DNA of 64,000 bases from Palaemon carinicauda (taxonomy: Eukaryota; Arthropoda; Malacostraca; Decapoda; Palaemonidae): positions 38,199,471 through 38,263,470 of the forward strand of contig NC_090766.1 of assembly GCF_036898095.1 (NCBI RefSeq). The letters run 5' to 3'. The notes under the pieces are model-generated. The model searched no databases. It was not told where the DNA came from and saw nothing but the letters and a program-made list of their open reading frames with translations. Position numbers and translations under genes: made by a program. Below, piece after piece: positions 59,213-64,000 of the stretch (position 1 is its first letter; the number at the start of each line of letters is the position of its first letter).

Positions 59213-60474
59213 CCTCTCCTGACAGCGAATTCAGTGTCGTTGAGCTCCTATGCCATGGGATCGGTAAAGGGGCTAGCCCTTCGGGCAGAAGTCGAGACCA
59301 AGCTCAAGAAGGATGCTCTCCAGGAGGTCGTCGACGGCTCCCCAGGCTTCTTCAGTCGACTCTTTCTTGTAAAGAAGGCGTCTGGAGGCTGGAGACCTGT
59401 CATCGACCTCTCGGCTCTGAACAGGTTTGTCAAGCAAACTCGGTTCAGTATGGAGACAGCGGACACGATCAGACTTGCGGTGAGACCTCTAGACTTTATG
59501 TGCACACTGTACTGGATCTAAAGGACGCGTACTTCCAGATCCCAATCCATCCGTCTTCCAGGAAATACTTGAGATTCTGCCTAGACAACAAGATCTACCA
59601 GTTCAAGGTGCTGTGTTTCGGTCTCTCCACAGCACCTCAGGTGTTCACCAGAGTGTTCACCCTGATTTCATGTTGGGCGCACAGGAACGGCATCCGTCTC
59701 CTTCGTTATCTGGACGACTTGCTGATCCTAGCAGACTCGGAGTCGACCCTTCTTCGGCACCGAGACAGGCTTCTAGGTCTTTGCCAGGATCTGGGGATCG
59801 TGGTAAACCTCGAGAAATCCTCTCTGCAGCCGTCCCAACGACTGGTTTATCTAGGCATGCTGATAGACACCAATCTCCACAAAGCCTTTCCATCAGACGA
59901 CCGGATAGCAAGGCTGAGGAGGGTGGCGGAACCCTTCCTCAGGCAAGAAGAGCTTCCCGCCCAATCGTGGTTCAGTCTCTTAGGTCACCTGTCTTCCCTG
60001 GCTCATCTGGTTCCAAACGGCCACCTCAGGATGAGATCCCTGCAGTGGCGGCTCAAGTCCCGGTGGAATCAAGGATCCGATTCCCCGGACGTTCAGGTCC
60101 CGATAGTATCTTTGGAACGGACGGACCTGCAGTGGTGGATGGTCGATGAGAACCTGCGAAAGGGAGTGAGTCTTCTCGTCCGCCCCCCGGAATTGACACT
60201 GTTTTCGGACGCGTCAAAAGAAAGGGGGGGGGGGGGGGGGCACGTTCTGAACCAGAGGACCTCAGGCCTTTGGTCAGAATCAGAAAAGTGCCTGCACATC
60301 AACCTGCTAGAATTGAAGGCCGTCTTTCTGGCTCTTCAACAGTTCCAACGGACCCTGGCGGGTCATTCCGTGGTGGTGATGAGCGACAACACCACGGTAG
60401 TGGCTTATATCAACAAGCAGGGAGGCACTTTCTCGCAGCAGCTATCCCATCTTGCAGTAGAGATTCTGAGGTAG
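59213..60474 (+). pseudogene. Reverse transcriptase and RNase H, copy I
   Basis: Copies element RNA into DNA and degrades the RNA strand. The fingers (FLVKKASGGWRPVIDLSALN) lie in frame 59234-59521. After a one-frame slip near 59505 the palm lies in the frame ending at 60474: motif A LDLKDAYFQIPIH (catalytic Asp nt 59515-59517), motif B LCFGLSTAPQVF, motif C YLDDLL (nt 59707-59724). RNase H follows with D (LFSDAS), E (NLLELKAVFLAL) and D (MSDNTTVVAYI). A 17-G run at 60224-60240 replaces the expected GWGA-like sequence. The frame ends at TAG 60472-60474, which is TGG in copy H. All catalytic motifs are present, so inactivation looks recent. Confidence 0.85.
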
Positions 60475-61158
60475 ACTGAAGTCCACTTGATAACACTATC
60501 AGCTCGCTTCATTTCTGGCAAGAGGAATGTGCTCGCCGACAGTCTAAGCAGGGCCTCGCAGATAGTGAGTACCGAGTGGTCTTTGGATCCTCAGATAGCC
60601 AACAAAGTCCTGACTTTGTGGGGTTCCCCAACCGTGGACATGTTCGCGACAGCGTTGAATTTCAAGCTGCCTCTGTACTGCTCCCCAGTCCCGGACCCCA
60701 AGGCTCTCTGGCCAGATGCTTTCCAGCAACGGTGGGACAACATTGACGTGTACGCCTTCCCACCGTTCTGTCTGATGAGGAGGGTGCTTAACAGGACCAG
60801 ACTATCGGTCAACTGTTCGATGACTCTGGTAGCTCCGCTATGGCATCACGCGGTATGGTTCCCGGACCTTCTGCAGCTCCTGACGGAGCTCCCGAGAGAA
60901 CTTCCTCCACGACACGAGCTTCTCAGACAACCCCACTCCAACATCCCTCACAAGGCCGTGGCCTCGCTTCGACTTCACGCCTGGAGACTGTCCAGTGTCT
61001 CCTCACGGAGAGAGGCTTTTCGCAACAGGTTGTGGAGAGAATGTCTCGGCACCTGCGAAAGTCCTCTGGGGGAGTCTACCAGGCGAAGTGGAGAGTCTTT
61101 TATGGTTGGTGTCGTGGGAGGGGTATCTCTCCACTCGATGCTACTATTCCAGCAATAG
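60475..61158 (+). pseudogene. RNase H C-terminal motif and connector, copy I
   Basis: Same frame as the RNase H after the TAG. Contains RNVLADSLSR with the last catalytic Asp, then the conserved DIRS connector (VDMFATALNFKLPLYCSPVP, WDNIDVYAFPP, LVAPLWHHAVWFPDLL). The frame overlaps the YR frame from 60840. Confidence 0.78.
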
Positions 61159-62024
61159 CAGACTTCCTCGTATATCTGCGGGAGGAAATGCGCCTTTCTG
61201 TCTCGGCAGTGAAAGGCTATCGCTCAGCCTTAAGCTTGGCTTTCAGGCTGAAAGGCGTGGACATTTCTCCCTCGCTAGAACTCTCTCTACTCATACGTAG
61301 CTATGAGCTTACCTGCCCCCAGTCGGAAGTGAGACCTCCTTGGAACGTGGTTCGGGTCCTCAGGGCTCTTAAGAGACCTCCCTTCGAACCATTACGCCAG
61401 GCCTCCGATCGCCACCTGTCTTGGAAGACGGCTTTCCTGCTCGCTTTGGCTTCGGCCAAGCGGGTTAGTGAACTTCATGGTCTCTCGTACGACATCGCCC
61501 ATTCAAGGGGATGGGGGGAGGTAACGTTCAGGTTCGTCCCTGAGTTTGTTGCCAAGACTCAGAATCCTGGGGTGCCGGATCCTCGGTTCGACTCTTTCAG
61601 GATCGCGAGTCTCCGCTCTGTAACAAGGGACCCAGACCAGCTGCTACTATGTCTAGTGAGGTGTCTGAGGTACTACTTGAAGAGAACAGCTGCAGTCCGT
61701 CCTCAAGTGCGAGCCTTGTTTGTAAGCACAGGCAGGACGAAGAGGAGGGTCACCAGGAACACCATCTCGGCTTGGATTCGAAGGGTTATCCACCACGCCT
61801 TGAATCCAGACCCTCCTCTGTCACGTCGTCCTAGGGCACACGATGTCAGGGGTGTTACTACGTCCCTGGCCTTCAAGAGAAACTTCTCTGTGACGCAGGT
61901 GCTTCAAGCTGGGGTCTGGAAGCGTCAGACGACCTTCACAGCCCATTACCTGCAGGACGTGACCCACAGGAGTCTCGATACTTTTTCTATCGGCCCTGTG
62001 GTGGCTGCACAACAGCTGGTCTAA
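60840..62024 (+). CDS. Tyrosine recombinase, uninterrupted (394 codons)
   Basis: Integrates the circular DNA product of reverse transcription. The first ATG is at 60840, but homology to the connector frame means the true YR start is more likely inside, near residue 44 (TSRLETVQ). Core-binding domain with YQAKWRVFYGWC (80-91) and IADFLVYLREE (106-116). Catalytic domain: R208 (AKRVSELH), H334 and R337 (AHDVRG), W360 and Y370 (FTAHYLQDV). All expected residues are present. The gene overlaps the RH connector in another frame, as is common in DIRS elements. It is the only YR in the window without a lesion and could act in trans on related ends. Confidence 0.88.
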   Translation: MASRGMVPGPSAAPDGAPERTSSTTRASQTTPLQHPSQGRGLASTSRLETVQCLLTERGFSQQVVERMSRHLRKSSGGVYQAKWRVFYGWCRGRGISPLDATIPAIADFLVYLREEMRLSVSAVKGYRSALSLAFRLKGVDISPSLELSLLIRSYELTCPQSEVRPPWNVVRVLRALKRPPFEPLRQASDRHLSWKTAFLLALASAKRVSELHGLSYDIAHSRGWGEVTFRFVPEFVAKTQNPGVPDPRFDSFRIASLRSVTRDPDQLLLCLVRCLRYYLKRTAAVRPQVRALFVSTGRTKRRVTRNTISAWIRRVIHHALNPDPPLSRRPRAHDVRGVTTSLAFKRNFSVTQVLQAGVWKRQTTFTAHYLQDVTHRSLDTFSIGPVVAAQQLV

Positions 62025-62498
62025 CCTCAGGCTCCTTTATGGACAAGTAGCAGTAGGTTGAGGTGCGTTGTTACCCGGTTTTAGTCTGCGTGAATGAAAG
62101 AGTATGTCTAACCCTTACTTCTTTCTTCATTCTCCCCTCTCTTGGGGAAGCAGCATCCTGGTCTTTGCATAGCTGACCTCGACCTCTGCAGGTAACCCAT
62201 GCTTCCTTGTGCTCCTAGTATTAAGCTTAATACTGTTGGGTCCCCCATACCCTGACGAGGTGGTGTTGGGAACGTCCTATCCTAGATTCCTATCCAAAGG
62301 TCAACTTCTTAGGACGAGTCACACTTTCCTCCACACACAACTTATGTAGGCCACTCGTTCCTAGCGAAGCAAGGAACTTGTGAGGTGCAGGGGCTCCTTC
62401 TCTCAAGTGCTACTCACTGAGGGGCGGAGTCCCCGGGCAAAGCCGAAGTCAGTAAGGCTGGGGACTTTCCACCCTTCCTAAGGGGTAAGTCACCCAAG
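62025..62498 (+). other. 3' noncoding region, copy I
   Basis: Aligns with the 3' regions of G and H, including GGTTTTAGTCTGCGTGAA and CATACCCTGACGAGGTGG. The cause of its conservation is not visible; it could be an untranslated region needed for replication. Confidence 0.6.
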
Positions 62499-62535
62499 GT
62501 AAATAGCGTGGTTTGTATTTCGGTTACGGAACAAA

Positions 62536-62559
62536 TGACAAATTCGAAGATAATTTGTA
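62536..62559 (+). repeat. 24-bp core, right end of copy I
   Basis: TG, ACAAATT, CGAAGAT, AATTTGT, A. Confidence 0.85.
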
Positions 62560-62819
62560 TTTTTCCTAACCAACAAACCTTAGCTATTTACACATATTTG
62601 CCCGCCAGCCCTGGCCCCCAAGTCAAGTCCTACCTCTAAGTGAAGTTAAGCAAATCACCGGTGTGTGGGGGGCAAGGGGTAGCAAGCTATCCCTTCCCCT
62701 ACCCCCGCTAACTAGCGCGGGGGTAGTTAACCTTCGTTAAAAACTATTGGCTCGTAATTTCAGCTACGCTGAAAGGTAAGCCCAATGTAAAGAGCTAAGG
62801 TTTGTATGGTTAGGAAAAA
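62560..62819 (-). mobile_element. Family 2 mini-element I-1 (260 bp, inverted)
   Basis: On the minus strand: arm with CCTAACCATACAAACC, family 2 left-end sequence (TTTCAGCGTAGCTGAAATTA..., GCTAGTTAGCGGGGG), then private sequence. Followed by a reverse core (62820-62843, centre ATCTCCG). Confidence 0.82.
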
Positions 62820-62843
62820 TACAAATTATCTCCGAATTTGTCA

Positions 62844-63101
62844 TTTTTCCTAACTATGCAAATCTTAGCTATTTATACAAACTTGCCTGCCATCCCTATC
62901 CCCCTTGAAGTCCTACCTCCAAACAAAGTGACTAAATCACAGGTGTGTGAGCGGGAGTGGTAGCAAGCTACCCCCCCCCCCTACCCCCGTTAACTAGCGG
63001 TGTGGGTAGTTAACCCTTGCTAAATTTTATTGGCTCGTCATTTCAACTCCGCCGAAAGTAAAACCCTAATAAATAGCTAAGGTTCGTATAGTTAGGAAAA
63101 A
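62844..63101 (-). mobile_element. Family 2 mini-element I-2 (258 bp, inverted)
   Basis: Second mini-element in the same orientation, more diverged than I-1 (CTTTCGGCGGAGTTGAAATG). It resembles the left end of fragment J more than that of copy I. Ends in a reverse core (63102-63125, centre ATCTACG). Confidence 0.82.
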
Positions 63102-63125
63102 TACAAATTATCTACGAATTTGTCA

Positions 63126-64000
63126 TTTTGTTACGTTCTTTTATTATATATGTATTTTGTTTTTGCTAGTTTTCTTTCTTGTAAGTGGAAGTGCACTGAA
63201 AGGTAAGCATGTGGTGAAGTAAATTTTGTTCCTATGAGGATACAACCTTCAAAACCCCATGTGTTGTATACCATTGTGTAAGGGTGATTGTTAGCTGTGC
63301 ATCCCCCCCCCCTTTGGATTATTATTCATCTGATCGGAAGGACAATGAACGCAGTGAAACTTGTCTTACTTCGTGGTAGTTTTTCTACCTTGGAGGGAGT
63401 TACCGTATGGGGACTGAGTTTTGCCCATTCTTGCTTGACTGATAGTGAAAATTATTTGCCGGATGTACTCAACTGTCACCAATAGCATTCCTAGGATGGT
63501 GAGCTGTGTTGCAGTGTCAGTGAGACAAAACTCTTAGTCTATTGGTTTTTATTGGGGTGGAAGAAGCTCTTATAGCTTCCTCATCAGATGGAGCCCAGTT
63601 ATTATTGGTCGCTCAGACTATGACTCTTCTTTGAAGGTAGTTTGTTGGCAATTGGAAGAAGAGTTCACTCTCTTTTCCTCCTCAGTCAATCTATTCTTCC
63701 TCCACCATTCCCATCATTAGACAATGCTTCTGTGAAATAATGATGACGTAGAAGTTAGTCATGTGTGAAACCTTTCACAGGAGGGAGTAACGGTATTCAC
63801 CCACTTACTGGTACCTTCGTGGTCAGTCAAGTAAACATGATCCAGTGTTAGTCACCACTGTTGCCTAGGAAGGGTGGAAGTATATGTATCCACTTTTCTC
63901 GTTCCCCTTACGTTATGGTTCTCTGTGTGTGCTGTATGGAACTCATCCACCAGCTTATACCTTAGGGGTCAGTTAACAGTCTCGAGCTTGGTATTACAGC
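63126..64000. other. Unassigned right flank
   Basis: No recognisable gene or repeat. A 65-codon frame at 63288-63485 has no domain and a non-ATG start. Contains a C-run near 63303. Confidence 0.55.

Larger units (their letters stand above)
54954..62535 (+). mobile_element. Family 2 DIRS-like copy I (7.58 kb, best preserved)
   Basis: Complete ends; Gag, RT, RNase H and YR in DIRS order with few lesions: a C-run frameshift near 57720, a shift near 58970, TAA at 59210, a frameshift near 59505, a G-run at 60224-60240 and TAG at 60472. The YR is uninterrupted. Two inverted mini-elements follow. Confidence 0.9.

Noticed and set aside
63288..63485. 65-codon frame in the right flank
   Set aside because: Non-ATG start, no domain, no relation to neighbours.

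Overview
This window is eukaryotic repeat DNA with no identifiable host protein-coding gene. Nearly all of it is made of two families of DIRS-like retroelements, recognised by reverse transcriptase (RT), RNase H (RH) and a tyrosine recombinase (YR) in place of an integrase. The family types, RSP-repeat Gag and AT-rich flanks suggest an arthropod, probably a decapod crustacean; this is inference, since no single-copy gene confirms it.

Layout. Positions 1-30332 hold a head-to-tail array of five near-identical units of about 6.39-6.41 kb (family 1, units A-E), followed by two 244-bp inverted mini-elements (to 30868). Unit C carries a 500-N gap. Positions 30893-33753 are mostly unique AT-rich sequence with two small tandem repeats. 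At 33754 begins a fragment of a family 2 element (J), interrupted by a sixth family 1 unit (F, 34507-40895) plus one mini-element. From 41484 to 63125 there are three family 2 copies: G (7.3 kb, degenerate, with a 5S rRNA gene copy inside its RT), H (5'-truncated, degenerate) and I (7.6 kb, best preserved, uninterrupted YR). H and I are joined head to tail. Mini-elements in opposite orientation follow G (one) and I (two). 63126-64000 is unassigned.

How the parts relate. Family 1 units share the same defects: the RT fingers and palm are missing, RH and YR are broken by shared frameshifts and stops, and the position of the catalytic tyrosine reads histidine. They therefore multiplied after inactivation, through recombinase acting in trans or through recombination between units. 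Family 2 copy I has a complete YR reading frame with R, HxxR, W and Y, but its Gag and RT/RH carry a few recent lesions.

Most notable observation. Unit junctions in both families have the same architecture: inverted terminal arms flanking a 24-bp core with the layout TG, 7-bp arm, 7-bp asymmetric centre, inverted 7-bp arm, A. The layout is identical although the sequences differ. It resembles the core of a tyrosine-recombinase crossover site. In both families the right end of the large element is followed by a short element in reverse orientation that copies the large element's left end. Together these suggest a common mechanism that builds tandem arrays and large-plus-mini composites.
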